Positions 32,590 through 41,216 of a stretch of DNA of 42,357 nucleotides are shown here, one piece after another. Positions within the stretch are counted from its first letter, which is position 1. Each line of letters opens with the position of its first letter. The notes beneath the pieces are model-generated. The model was given only the letters and a program-made list of their open reading frames with translations, ran no database searches and was not told the origin of the DNA. Source of the DNA: Actinomycetota bacterium (GTDB taxonomy: Bacteria; Actinomycetota; Actinomycetes; Actinomycetales; Kineosporiaceae); NCBI GenBank assembly GCA_030837345.1, contig JAUPKQ010000017.1, positions 1-42,357 of the forward strand, written 5' to 3'. The position numbers and the translations under genes are program-made.

Positions 32590-34332
32590 TCAGGTCCGGT
32601 GCCTCGGACCGGGCATCGACGTCCTTGAGTTCCTTGCGCCCGGGGGAGAAGGGATGCGAGCGCCCGCGGGAGGTACGGCGGGCCTGTCAGGGATCGTGGT
32701 CGGCCTGGTCTCGGGTGAGAGAAAGGGCTCGTGCGACTGCGCTTCACCGGAGGCTGAATCACCGGAGGCGGACTCGCTCGACGTGTCCCCCGGACCGCCA
32801 CCGGAACCCGGGCGGACGAGGTGGAGGACGACGTCGAGTTCGTCGCGGAACCATCCCCGCAGGAGCATGAGCGCGAGCGCCGTCCCCAGCGCCCAGGCGA
32901 CCAGGGTCAGGACCATCGTGAGAATGATCGAGCCGGTCGGCCTGACCGCGAGGGCGACCACCTGCGCCGTCCCGTAGGACACGGCGGCGATGGGCAGGTG
33001 CTTGACGTACATGCGCAGGACGTCGCGCATCAGTCCGGGTGCGACCCTCGCCGAGAAGCGCAGCATCACGAAGAAGTGCAGGACGATCGCGACCGAGGCG
33101 CCGACGGCGACGCCGTTCACGCCCCACCAGGCGCCGACGGCGCAGCCGCCGAGGACCTCACCGGCGTAGAGCCACTGACGCCACGCGCCTGCGAAAACGG
33201 CCCCGGTCGCCCGCGTGAGGGATCCGCTGATCTTGTAGGAGGCCCTGGGGAGCAGGACGACGGCGAACACCTGGAGCGGCACGATGACCGCCAGCCACTG
33301 GTCGCCGAGCAGGAGCCGGATCACCTCGGGCGCCAGGACGGCCAGGGCCGCACTGGTCGGGACGGTCGCCAGGGCGATCAGGGACGCCGCCCGGACGTAG
33401 GCGCCACGCAGCCGCTCGCCGTCGTCCCGGACCTTCGCCATGGCGGGGAAGAGGGCCTTGTCCACGGCACTGCCGATGATGTTGGCAGGCTGCGACAGCA
33501 GCTGGTAGGCCCGGCCGTAGATGCCGAGCGACCAGGTGCCGAGCGTGTTGGTCACGACGAGGTTGTCGGCGTTGAGCGCGAACCAGTTGCCCACCTGGGA
33601 CAGCGAGTAGCCCGAGCCGAAACCGAGCAGAGGCCGGACGGCACGCCACATGGCGGCGGGCGACTCCAGCCGCATCGGCGGCCTCGCCAGGAGGTGGTAG
33701 CCGGTCGCCGTCACGATCGCGCCCGCGATCTGTCCCCAGATGACGGAGATGGCGCCGTACCCGAGGGCGGCCAGGGTGATGCTCGTCCCGATGGTCGCCG
33801 GTCCGAAGGCGAGGAAGTCCACGAGGGCCATCGCGCGGAACCTCAGGTCACGTTGGAGAAGACCCATCGGGACCGCGGAGAGGCTCACCAGGACCAGCGC
33901 GACGGTCAGGAGGCGCAGGAGGATCGAGTCGGCGGGCAGGCCGACCACCAGGTTCACGTAGGGCGTGAACACCGCCAGCAGGACGGCGAGCAGCACCGAG
34001 AACACCAGGGAGCAGTAGAAGGCGGCCGCGACCTCCCTGTCGTCGAGTGTCCGCCGCTGGACGAGCGCCGGGCCCACGCCGATCTGGCTCACCAGCTGGC
34101 TGAACCCGACGACGAGCATGGCCGCGGTGGCCATGCCGGACTCGTTCGGTGTCAGCAGGCGCGACAGGACGACCATCGACACGACCTGGAGCAGTGCCTG
34201 CCCGACGGTGCCTGTGAACGCCCAGGCGAATCCCCGGACGGTTTGCGCCGTCAGCGATGGGCCGGAACCGCTCCGGCCGCCCTCGGGGGCTTCCGGAGCG
34301 GTTCCGGCCTCGGCGGTGCCTTCGTCGTTCAC
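32590..34332 (-). CDS. Polysaccharide flippase (Wzx/WzxC-like, PST family)
   Basis: A 580-residue membrane transporter with about 12-14 helices (residues 30-500), predicted to flip lipid-linked repeat units across the membrane. The opening GFAWAFTGTVGQALLQVVS and LSRLLTPNESGMATAA with GVGPALVQRR are characteristic of WzxC/TuaB-type proteins. Cytoplasmic tails are disordered at both ends; the C-terminal one is Ser/Pro-rich. Its GTG at 34332 overlaps the upstream gene's stop as GTGA, so it is translated together with the three-domain kinase-like protein. No Wzy-type polymerase or chain-length regulator is in the window. Confidence 0.92.
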   Translation of the reverse strand: MNDEGTAEAGTAPEAPEGGRSGSGPSLTAQTVRGFAWAFTGTVGQALLQVVSMVVLSRLLTPNESGMATAAMLVVGFSQLVSQIGVGPALVQRRTLDDREVAAAFYCSLVFSVLLAVLLAVFTPYVNLVVGLPADSILLRLLTVALVLVSLSAVPMGLLQRDLRFRAMALVDFLAFGPATIGTSITLAALGYGAISVIWGQIAGAIVTATGYHLLARPPMRLESPAAMWRAVRPLLGFGSGYSLSQVGNWFALNADNLVVTNTLGTWSLGIYGRAYQLLSQPANIIGSAVDKALFPAMAKVRDDGERLRGAYVRAASLIALATVPTSAALAVLAPEVIRLLLGDQWLAVIVPLQVFAVVLLPRASYKISGSLTRATGAVFAGAWRQWLYAGEVLGGCAVGAWWGVNGVAVGASVAIVLHFFVMLRFSARVAPGLMRDVLRMYVKHLPIAAVSYGTAQVVALAVRPTGSIILTMVLTLVAWALGTALALMLLRGWFRDELDVVLHLVRPGSGGGPGDTSSESASGDSASGEAQSHEPFLSPETRPTTIPDRPAVPPAGARIPSPPGARNSRTSMPGPRHRT

Positions 34333-36419
34333 CGACCGCGAAGCGCCCGGTTCCGGACCAGTACCACGAGCTTCTTGGCACGGCGCGCCCACTTGGACCG
34401 TGCCAGGAGGCCACGGGCCTTGAAGGGGGGCCGGGTGACGGCGAAGTAGGCGTACCAGAGCGCGTGGGTCACCGTGCGCCGGAGGTCGTCGCCCGGCCGT
34501 TCACGACGCAACAGCGCGCGGTACGACAGCCCGGAGACCGCCGGGTGGAAGACCTGGTTGCCCACGGTCTCCGTCAGCGGCACCTCCAGCGGTTCGTCGT
34601 AACGATCCTTGAACCGCGCCGGGACCCCGCGGAAGGTGTAGCAGGCGGACAGGGCCGGGACCGGTCCCTCATACTTCTGAAGGAACTCAAGGTCGATCAC
34701 CTTCAGCCCGGCCGACGGGTCCGAGTAGAGGTTCTCGGTCGTGAGGTCGAGGACGAACAGGCCACGCTCGTGGAGGTCGCGGGCGAAACGCGCCAGGGCC
34801 CGGGTCACCTCGGGCTTGAGCTGGACCTCGTTGCGGAAGTGGTCCCTGAAGGGGAGAGTCCGCATCACCTGACGCCCGTCGTCCTTGTAGAACGGCGTGA
34901 CCAGCCAGTTGTCGCCGTGGTCGAGCAGGCCGGGGACCTCGGGCAGGTCGGAGAGCTCCACGCGGGCGAACAGCTCGCGTTCGAAGAAGCGGATGGCCCC
35001 CGGCCGGTACACCTTGCACACGCTGTGGCCGTGCACCGGGTGGTCGACCAGGGCGACCCGGGCCCGGCGCGCCGGGGCGTCCGGGGCGAGGAACCGCACC
35101 ACGGGGAAGGGGAAACGGCACATCTCGACGAGTGTGGCGGCCTTCTCACCGATCTGGGTGACGAGCTGCGGGTCGTCGAGGATGTCCAGGTAGTCGAGCG
35201 ACTGCCTCGGGTTGTCCGACGAGTGGAGCGGGTTGTACAGCTGTGTGGAGGAGACGTCCCGCAGGAGGCGGTCGCGCGCCTTGGCCTTGGCCTCGGCGAT
35301 GCGGAGGTTGGTCTCCGTCCCGCCGTCCCCCTTGCCGAGGCGCGGAGCGACGTCGTAGGCGACGACGAAGGTGGTGGGGCACCCTCCGCTCGCCGGCCAG
35401 GGTCCCTGCGCCCAGTTCCCGCCGCGGATCCGTCGCGCCGCGACCTCCCGCTGCGTCTCGTCGAGCCGGACGACCTCGAGCACGTCGAAGCCGTGCCGGT
35501 TCACCTCGGACTCGACGAGGTCGATCTGCGACTCAGCGGCTTCCCGCACGACGAACACGACGAGCCCGTTCCATCGCGGGTCGATGGACGGACGGTCGGC
35601 GAAGAACCGCGAGTGGATCCAGGCGTTGCCCGGACGGAGGCGTTCGAGGGTGTCCAGCGGCGGTTTGAGACCGAGACCGGCCAGGTGACGGTCGAGGTCG
35701 TCGAGGGTCGGCTCGATCGGTGTGCCGAGCTGCTCGGCGAGGTCGGCGAGCACCGACTCGTAGTCGTGGTCGGACGCGAGCCGGACGTCGTCCGTGCCCG
35801 TCCCCCCGCGCAGCCCCGAGGTGAATCCCTTGTGGTACACGGCGTGGTACGCCAGCGACTGGAAGTGATGCTCCGTGCTGGGGGCGCGGTAGAGGTCCTT
35901 CACCCAGACGGCGTCCGCCAGGAGCGCCCGCGCGAACTGCGGTGGGTAGTAGGGGACCCCGCAGAAGTCCGAACCGGGCAGGCCGCTGACCGTGTAGACG
36001 TCGAAGGGCTGGCTGTCCCGCCGCATCGGGCGGGCGAGCAGCAACGTGTGGACGAACTCCAGGTGCTCGTCGGCGATGAGGATGTCGACGTCCTCGCCCT
36101 CGTCGACGTGGGGCAGAGCGTCGAACCAGCGCAGCACCGAGTACGGGATCTCACGCTGCTTCATGATCTCGAAGAACTGCGGGAGCGTCATGTCGGGTTT
36201 CAGGTAGCGGCGCGCCCCCTCGGATCCGAGCAGGACATGCCGTGCACGCCAGCGGCCGCGAGGATCGAACCAGTCACCAGGCCTGACCGGGACCGCTTCG
36301 AGCGCCCGATGAAGGCGGTTCCCCTGCTCGCTCGTTCCTTGGCCACCGGTGCCCGGTGCCTCATGCCCCGTTGCCCGGGTGGCACCCACCGTCGTCCCCG
36401 CGTCGACCAAGACCGTCAC
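34329..36419 (-). CDS. Three-domain protein: nucleotidyltransferase-like, NDP-kinase-like and protein-kinase-like
   Basis: A 696-residue cytosolic protein; I know no named family with this order. Residues about 80-230 resemble nucleotidyltransferase-fold proteins of polysaccharide loci (YSVLRWFDALP, then D110-x-D112). Residues about 283-415 look like a nucleoside-diphosphate kinase: VNRHGFDVLEVVRL matches its first helix, and NPLHSSD (His399) matches the active-site NxxHGSD. Residues about 455-640 are kinase-like: Lys469 in VCKVYRPG, Glu480/482 in FFEREL, the catalytic loop HERGLFVLDLTTENL (D558, N563) and D576 in VIDLEF, so all key residues are present. The GTG at 36419 has a poor ribosome-binding site; V11 (GTG) is an alternative. 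It is coupled to the flippase gene and likely acts on a glycan or lipid-linked sugar. Confidence 0.85.
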   Translation of the reverse strand: MTVLVDAGTTVGATRATGHEAPGTGGQGTSEQGNRLHRALEAVPVRPGDWFDPRGRWRARHVLLGSEGARRYLKPDMTLPQFFEIMKQREIPYSVLRWFDALPHVDEGEDVDILIADEHLEFVHTLLLARPMRRDSQPFDVYTVSGLPGSDFCGVPYYPPQFARALLADAVWVKDLYRAPSTEHHFQSLAYHAVYHKGFTSGLRGGTGTDDVRLASDHDYESVLADLAEQLGTPIEPTLDDLDRHLAGLGLKPPLDTLERLRPGNAWIHSRFFADRPSIDPRWNGLVVFVVREAAESQIDLVESEVNRHGFDVLEVVRLDETQREVAARRIRGGNWAQGPWPASGGCPTTFVVAYDVAPRLGKGDGGTETNLRIAEAKAKARDRLLRDVSSTQLYNPLHSSDNPRQSLDYLDILDDPQLVTQIGEKAATLVEMCRFPFPVVRFLAPDAPARRARVALVDHPVHGHSVCKVYRPGAIRFFERELFARVELSDLPEVPGLLDHGDNWLVTPFYKDDGRQVMRTLPFRDHFRNEVQLKPEVTRALARFARDLHERGLFVLDLTTENLYSDPSAGLKVIDLEFLQKYEGPVPALSACYTFRGVPARFKDRYDEPLEVPLTETVGNQVFHPAVSGLSYRALLRRERPGDDLRRTVTHALWYAYFAVTRPPFKARGLLARSKWARRAKKLVVLVRNRALRGR

Positions 36420-36837
36420 CTCTCCGAACGAACTGATTCACATTCCCCGTGTGCCACGGTAGACGTCACCCGCCGGTCCCCAGTGCGTCTCTCTCAATAA
36501 TTGGCGAGTTTCACGGCAGGCTACCTGTCGTCACGCGGGCGCTCCGTGCCCCGTCTCCCGGCGCGACCGTGAGGCGTCCCCCAGGGCTCGCTCGAAGCCC
36601 TCAGCGGGCGGGGAACCCGCGCGGGCCAGGACCGGGCCAGGACCGGAGCAGGGCGGGAGCAGGGCCGGAGCCAGGCGAGAGGGCCGGTTGAACCGACGAA
36701 CATCAATGCGTGGATTTAACAACAGTGGGCAGCTCAGGTCGGTATCTTCTGCAACGCCCCGAGGTGTACCTGAGGGGCCGCGCGACCGCGTCCGGGCGGA
36801 GCGCGAACCCAACAGTCGTGAGGAAGAGATACAGGAC
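36420..36837. other. Divergent intergenic region and phosphatase leader
   Basis: A 418-bp control region between divergent genes. It contains a GC-rich block with tandem-like GGACCGGGCC/GGACCGGAGC sequence (about 36625-36670), an AT-richer stretch at 36500-36515, and the candidate promoter at 36688-36716. The leader from about 36722 can pair CTCAGGT (36732-36738) with ACCTGAG (36767-36773), or form CCCC..AGGT-GT-ACCT..GGGG. It matches no riboswitch class I know. Confidence 0.5.
36688..36716 (+). promoter_or_regulatory. Candidate promoter of the phosphatase gene
   Basis: TTGAAC (36688-36693) and TGGATT (36711-36716) are 17 nt apart and about 120 nt before the ATG at 36838. The -35 is good and the -10 only fair. 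Confidence 0.4.
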
Positions 36838-38268
36838 ATGGACCGGATGACGGGTCAGACCAGGCCGGACCGGGGTGACCGGTGGCTGCCGAGCCGCCTG
36901 CACGCGTTGCGGCCTTCCTCGCGCAAGTCCCCGCTGGGACGCCGGCTGAGCGTCGGGGCGATCGTCGTGTCGCTCGCGCTCGCCGGGGTAGGCACCGCTT
37001 CGTTCGCCGAGGCCGCGGCGAAGAAGGCGACGAAGAAGACCACCGCCCAGACCACGGCGGCGAAGAAGGCCGCTGCCGCGAAGAAGGCCGCTGCCGCCAA
37101 GAAGGCCGCTGCCGCCAAGAAGGCCGCTGCCGCCAAGAAGGCCGCTGCCGCCAAGAAGGCCGCTGCCGCGAAGAAGGCCGCCGTGGCGAAGGCCGCGGCC
37201 GCGAGGCCGGCTGTGCCCACCAAGCCGATCACACTCCAGATCCTGAGCATCAACGACTTCCACGGGTACCTTGAGCCCCCGTCGGGGCAGATCACGACCT
37301 CCTCCGGTCTGGTCGATGCGGGTGGTGGCGAGTACCTCGCCACGCAGCTGAACGACCTCCGCAACGGGAACCCCTACTCGGTGACCGCTGGGGTGGGGGA
37401 TTTCACCGGAGGCAGCTCCGCTCTGTCCGCCAAGTACCTGGACGAGCCGAGCATCGAGGCGGCGAAGGCCCTCAAGGTCGAGGTCTCGAGTGTCGGTAAC
37501 CACGAGTTCGACGCGGGGCTGTCGGAGCTCCTGCGCATGCAGTACGGCGGCTGCAACCCGAGCAAGGGGTGCTTCGGCGGCAGTACCTTCTCCGGTGCGT
37601 CCTTCCCGTACCTCGCCGGGAACGTCCTCTACAAGTCCGGCGTCACCCCGAAGCCTCCGGCCGGCGCCAAGACCTACGGCAGCTGGTACAGCGCACGCAC
37701 CGGCCGCACCGTCTTCCCCTCGACGTGGGTCAAGACGGTCGGCGGTTACAAGGTCGGCTTCGTCGGTCTCACGCTGAAGGACAGCGGGGCCCACGTCAAG
37801 AACTCGGACGGGATCAAGGACATCACGTTCGTCGATGAGGTCTCCACCTCGAAGCTGGCCGTCGCGGATCTGCGCGCCAGCGGCGTCAAGACCATCATCG
37901 GCCTGATCCACGAGGGCGGCACCACCCCAACCCCCGACTACGACTTCACCTGCCAGGACGGGAAGGTCCTGTCCGGCAGGATCGCCGAGCTCGCCAAGGA
38001 GCTTGACCCCGGCATCGACGTTATCCTCTCGGGGCACAGCCACCAGGCGTTCAGCTGCAGCATCCCCGACCCATCGGGCCAGCCTCGCATCGTCAGCGCG
38101 GGCTCTGCCTTCGGGCGTCTCATCACCGAGACGACGATGACCCTCGACCCGAAGACCCAGGACGTCGTCCGGTCCTCGGTGAAGAGCAAGAACCACATCG
38201 TCACGCGGGACGGCTCGAAGGACGCCGCCATGACGGCTGTCCTCAAGAAGTGGCAGAACCTCGGCTGA
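36838..38268 (+). CDS. Secreted metallophosphatase (5'-nucleotidase-like) with Lys/Ala repeat tail
   Basis: A 476-residue exported protein. A basic N-terminus and hydrophobic core (LSVGAIVVSLALAGVGTASF, residues 37-56) form the signal. Residues 61-123 are a Lys/Ala tract with about seven AAKKA units (15-bp DNA repeat), like histone-H1 or mycobacterial HBHA tails. The calcineurin-like phosphatase domain then shows NDFHG (D140, H142), GVGDFTGGS, GNHEFD, IHEGG and GHSH, the metal ligands of UshA/CD73-type nucleotidases. The usual 5'-nucleotidase C-terminal domain of about 200 residues is absent: the gene stops right after the metal-binding domain, 30 bp before a terminator. ATG at 36838 (GAGGAAGAG upstream). 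Substrate unknown. Confidence 0.88.
   Translation: MDRMTGQTRPDRGDRWLPSRLHALRPSSRKSPLGRRLSVGAIVVSLALAGVGTASFAEAAAKKATKKTTAQTTAAKKAAAAKKAAAAKKAAAAKKAAAAKKAAAAKKAAAAKKAAVAKAAAARPAVPTKPITLQILSINDFHGYLEPPSGQITTSSGLVDAGGGEYLATQLNDLRNGNPYSVTAGVGDFTGGSSALSAKYLDEPSIEAAKALKVEVSSVGNHEFDAGLSELLRMQYGGCNPSKGCFGGSTFSGASFPYLAGNVLYKSGVTPKPPAGAKTYGSWYSARTGRTVFPSTWVKTVGGYKVGFVGLTLKDSGAHVKNSDGIKDITFVDEVSTSKLAVADLRASGVKTIIGLIHEGGTTPTPDYDFTCQDGKVLSGRIAELAKELDPGIDVILSGHSHQAFSCSIPDPSGQPRIVSAGSAFGRLITETTMTLDPKTQDVVRSSVKSKNHIVTRDGSKDAAMTAVLKKWQNLG
37018..37206 (+). repeat. 15-bp repeat encoding AAKKA units
   Basis: Near-identical copies of GCCAAGAAGGCCGCT follow each other inside the phosphatase gene, about seven in the regular core. 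Identical DNA copies make copy-number change by slippage likely. Confidence 0.9.
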
Positions 38269-38297
38269 CCTGACTCAAGGCACCGAGAACTCAAGCC

Positions 38298-38343
38298 AAC
38301 GGAAAGGGCCCGGCCCCCCTCGGGGGTCCGGGCCCTTTCCGTT
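38298..38343. terminator. Bidirectional terminator
   Basis: AACGGAAAGGGCCCGG with CCCCC pairs with GGGGG-T-CCGGGCCCTTTCCGTT (one bulged base), a 21-bp stem between the convergent phosphatase and dehydrogenase genes. Confidence 0.9.
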
Positions 38344-38370
38344 CGTGAGGGTGGTTCGGGCGCCGATGCG

Positions 38371-39651
38371 TCAGAGGGTTTCGACGCTGGGACCGCGCTG
38401 GAGCACGTTGCGGCAGTCGAGCACGTAGCGGGCGTTGGCCGTGACCATGTCCATGTCGAAGGTCTCGTGGTCGGTCAGGAGCACCACGGCGTCCGCGGCG
38501 GCGAGCTCCTCGGTGGTCAGGTCGACCCGGCGGACCCTGCGGTCCACGTGGGCCTCGACCACATGCGGGTCAACGGCGTGGACGTCGGCCCCCAACGCCA
38601 GCAGCAGCTCGGCGACACGGCGGGACGGCGACTCGCGGGCGTCACCGGTGTTCCGCTTGTAGGCCAGGCCCAGCAGCAGGATCCGGGAACCACGGACGGC
38701 GCGGCTGGACTCGTTCAGGGCTTCGATCACCCGACGGATGACGTAGTCGGGCATGTGGTCGTTGATGTCGTTCGCGAGCTCGACGAACCGGAAGTTGCGG
38801 CCGGTGGAGCGCTTCACCCGCCACGACAGGTAGGAGGGGTCGATCGGCAGGCAGTGACCGCCCACGCCGGGGCCCGGCGTGAAACGCATGAAGCCGTAGG
38901 GCTTGCTGCTCGCGGCGTCGATCGCCTCCCAGACGTCGATGCCGAGTTCGCGGGCGAACATCGCGAGCTCGTTGACGAGAGCGATGTTCACATGCCGGAA
39001 GGTGTTCTCCAGCAGCTTCGCGAGCTCGGCGACCTGGGTCGAGGCGACCGGCACGGTCGTGGTCACCAGCGTGTCGTAGAAGGCCTGGACCGCGGCGAGC
39101 GATGCCGGGCTGACCCCGGACACCACCTTGGGCGTGTTCTCGAACTGCCACACCGCGTTGCCGGGGTCGATGCGCTCCGGGCTGTACCCCAGGTGGAAGT
39201 CCTCCCCGGCCACGAGGCCGGATCCTTCCTGGAGGAGTTCCGCGACGAGTTCCTCGGTCGTTCCCGGATAGGTGGTCGACTCCAGGACGACCGTCGACCC
39301 GGGACGCGTGAACCGGCTGAGAACCCGGGCCGCCTCCTCGATGTAGGTGAGGTCCGGCAGGCCCTCCCGCAGCGGCGTCGGAACCGTGATGACGCTGACG
39401 TCAAACCCGGCGCACTGCCGCGGATCGGCGGTCGCGTGGTAGCGGCCTGTCGCGAGGGCTGCCGCCAGTCGCTCCGACGTGACGTCCTCGACGAAGGACT
39501 CGCCTGCCGTCAGCCGCTTGACCCGCTCGGTGTCGACGTCGAACCCGATGACCGTGTGCCCGACCTCGACCGCTCGAACCGCGAGCGGGAGGCCGACGTA
39601 GCCCTGGCCGACGACGACAATCTGCTGTTCGGTGTTTGTCCCCCGTGTCAC
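38371..39651 (-). CDS. Nucleotide-sugar dehydrogenase (UDP-sugar 6-dehydrogenase family)
   Basis: A 426-residue NAD-dependent four-electron oxidase that turns a UDP-hexose or UDP-N-acetylhexosamine into its uronic acid. The Rossmann start is VVVGQGYVGLPLA with the acidic FDVD after strand 2. The catalytic cysteine lies in GGHCLPIDPSYL (about residue 265), the form found in WecC/TviB/WbpA-like enzymes rather than classic UDP-glucose dehydrogenases (GGSCFPKD), so an N-acetylated substrate is favoured. GTG at 39651 is chosen because TAACGT ends 6 nt upstream (leaderless); GTG at 39657 is also in frame. It likely serves the same glycan as the flippase and glycosyltransferase genes. Confidence 0.93.
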   Translation of the reverse strand: MTRGTNTEQQIVVVGQGYVGLPLAVRAVEVGHTVIGFDVDTERVKRLTAGESFVEDVTSERLAAALATGRYHATADPRQCAGFDVSVITVPTPLREGLPDLTYIEEAARVLSRFTRPGSTVVLESTTYPGTTEELVAELLQEGSGLVAGEDFHLGYSPERIDPGNAVWQFENTPKVVSGVSPASLAAVQAFYDTLVTTTVPVASTQVAELAKLLENTFRHVNIALVNELAMFARELGIDVWEAIDAASSKPYGFMRFTPGPGVGGHCLPIDPSYLSWRVKRSTGRNFRFVELANDINDHMPDYVIRRVIEALNESSRAVRGSRILLLGLAYKRNTGDARESPSRRVAELLLALGADVHAVDPHVVEAHVDRRVRRVDLTTEELAAADAVVLLTDHETFDMDMVTANARYVLDCRNVLQRGPSVETL

Positions 39652-39656
39652 GCCCA

Positions 39657-39668
39657 CACGTTAACGTG
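39657..39668 (-). promoter_or_regulatory. -10 element within a 12-bp palindrome, dehydrogenase promoter
   Basis: CACGTTAACGTG is perfectly palindromic and contains TAACGT (39663 to 39658 on the minus strand), which ends 6 nt before the GTG at 39651. A regulator bound here would block the promoter. Confidence 0.55.
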
Positions 39669-39827
39669 ACGGATGCCGGTGTCGAAGGATTTTCGACGCA
39701 CCCGGGTGTGAGCTGGACCGCCCTCGGCAACCTTCTTGTTCCCAGGGACGACGGTACGGGTGAAGCGACGGATCAGGTGTGCTGCCGGCGTCCTGGCCGG
39801 GAGTGCCTGCCGGGCGAGGAGGTCCCA

Positions 39828-41216
39828 GTGAAGACGACATCCGGCCGGTTGCGAGGGCGAGCAGTGGTGATCGGAGCCATTGTCTGCTTGGCCTCGGCGA
39901 CGGGGCTGACGGCGACGGCGGTCTCGGCGTCCGGGGCCGCGCCCGCGGCGAAGGCCGCGCCCTCGCCGTCGTTCCCGGTGACGGGAAACGCAACGTGGTT
40001 CACGAACCTCGGCGCCCCCTACGGTGGCTGCGGGCTGCCGCAGTCGGAGCTGGACTCACCGCACTTCGTCGCCCTCAACGTCTACGACACGCCGCGGGAC
40101 TACACGATGTACACGCGGCCTCTGACCGGCGCCAACGCCGACAAGATCGGGATGTGGGACAACGGCCACAACTGCGGGCGCTGGGTTGAGGTGACGGTCA
40201 GTGACTACTGCACCGGTACCAACGACGGTGCGGTGAACTCGGCCTTCTGCCGCAACGGCTCGTGGGTGAAAGACGAGTACAACGGCGCGAAGCTGAACAT
40301 GATCATTGCCGACAGTTGTGGGGACCCGAACGGCTGGTGCCGTGACGATCCGTATCACGTCGACCTGGCGCAGGCGTCCCTGAACCAGTTCGAGTTGAAC
40401 GGCGAGCCGGTGGGGGACATGGATCCCGCCCACTGGAACAACCGCCACGTCAGCTGGAAGTTCATCCCGGCTCCCGGGTACACCGGTGACATCCGGATCG
40501 GTTTCCTCCAGGGGGCTCAGACCTGGTGGGCCGCGATGGCGGTGTCCCGTGTCCCCAACGGCCTGCACAACGTCCAGTACTACGCGGGCGGCAGCTGGCA
40601 CGACGCGAAGATGAACGGTGACATGGGGCAGTCGTACATCATCGAGCCGCTGGAGCAGGCGGGCAAGGACTTCCGGATCCGGGCGACCGACGTGGACGAC
40701 AAGTACATCGCCGGGGGGCGGGAGTACAGCTTCTCGTTGCCGGCCTCCTGCTCCAACCAGTGTTCGCAGGCGTACACGGAGGTGCCGTACACGACCTCCG
40801 GTGGCGAGGTGACGCCCACGGTGACGCCGACTGACACGCCCACGGTGACCCCCACGGTGACGCCGACCGTCACGCCGACCGTCACGCCCACGGTGACGCC
40901 GACCGTCACGCCGACGAGCGGCAAACAGTGCACCGCCGCTCTGCGCGTCACCCAGTCGTGGTCCGGTGGGTACCAGGGTGAGGTCAGCGTCAAGGCCGGT
41001 CCGTCCGCGATCAGCACCTGGACGGTCGCCCTGCCGAACGGGCAGAAGGTCAAGCAGGTGTGGAACGGTGAGCTGACGTCGTCCGGCAGCTCGGCGTCGG
41101 TGAAGAACCTCGCCTGGAACGGCAAGCTCGCCGCGAGCGCGGCGACGACCTTCGGTTTCACCGCGGACGGCGCGGCCCCCGACCCGGCTCCCCAGCTGAC
41201 CTGCACCGCCAGCTGA
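39828..41216 (+). CDS. Secreted expansin-like protein with C-terminal CBM2
   Basis: A 462-residue exported protein likely to loosen cellulose-rich walls without hydrolysis. Signal peptide residues 1-35 (AVVIGAIVCLASATGLTATAVSA). A double-psi barrel expansin domain 1 (about 48-215) has GNATWF, paired cysteines, VTVSDYC and DSCGDPNGWCRDDPYHVDL, ending with the Asp expected in the groove; domain 2 (about 220-325) is a CBM63-like beta sandwich. A TPTV repeat linker (about 328-363, 12- and 24-bp DNA repeats) leads to a CBM2 cellulose-binding module (367-462; QSWSGGYQG, WNG, FGFTADG). GTG at 39828 has GAGGAGG 5 nt upstream. Its end carries a 17-bp tandem repeat running over the stop codon. Confidence 0.92.
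   Translation: MKTTSGRLRGRAVVIGAIVCLASATGLTATAVSASGAAPAAKAAPSPSFPVTGNATWFTNLGAPYGGCGLPQSELDSPHFVALNVYDTPRDYTMYTRPLTGANADKIGMWDNGHNCGRWVEVTVSDYCTGTNDGAVNSAFCRNGSWVKDEYNGAKLNMIIADSCGDPNGWCRDDPYHVDLAQASLNQFELNGEPVGDMDPAHWNNRHVSWKFIPAPGYTGDIRIGFLQGAQTWWAAMAVSRVPNGLHNVQYYAGGSWHDAKMNGDMGQSYIIEPLEQAGKDFRIRATDVDDKYIAGGREYSFSLPASCSNQCSQAYTEVPYTTSGGEVTPTVTPTDTPTVTPTVTPTVTPTVTPTVTPTVTPTSGKQCTAALRVTQSWSGGYQGEVSVKAGPSAISTWTVALPNGQKVKQVWNGELTSSGSSASVKNLAWNGKLAASAATTFGFTADGAAPDPAPQLTCTAS
40810..40917 (+). repeat. Tandem repeats encoding the Thr-Pro-Val linker
   Basis: Alternating units of CCCACGGTGACG and CCGACCGTCACG encode (TPTV)n between the expansin and CBM2 domains. The same kind of linker, with different spelling, precedes the CBM2 of the partial gene at the right edge. 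Confidence 0.85.

Noticed and set aside
32821-36500. Plus-strand frames of 542 and 747 codons opposite the flippase and kinase-fusion genes
   Set aside because: Highly charged low-complexity products, opposite genes with recognisable domains.
36720-36837. Possible riboswitch in the phosphatase leader
   Set aside because: Small pairings exist but the conserved cores of c-di-AMP, cobalamin, TPP, SAM or glycine riboswitches are not seen.
37018-37206. CRISPR-like regular repeats
   Set aside because: The 15-bp units are contiguous, without spacers, and encode in-frame AAKKA; it is a coding repeat.
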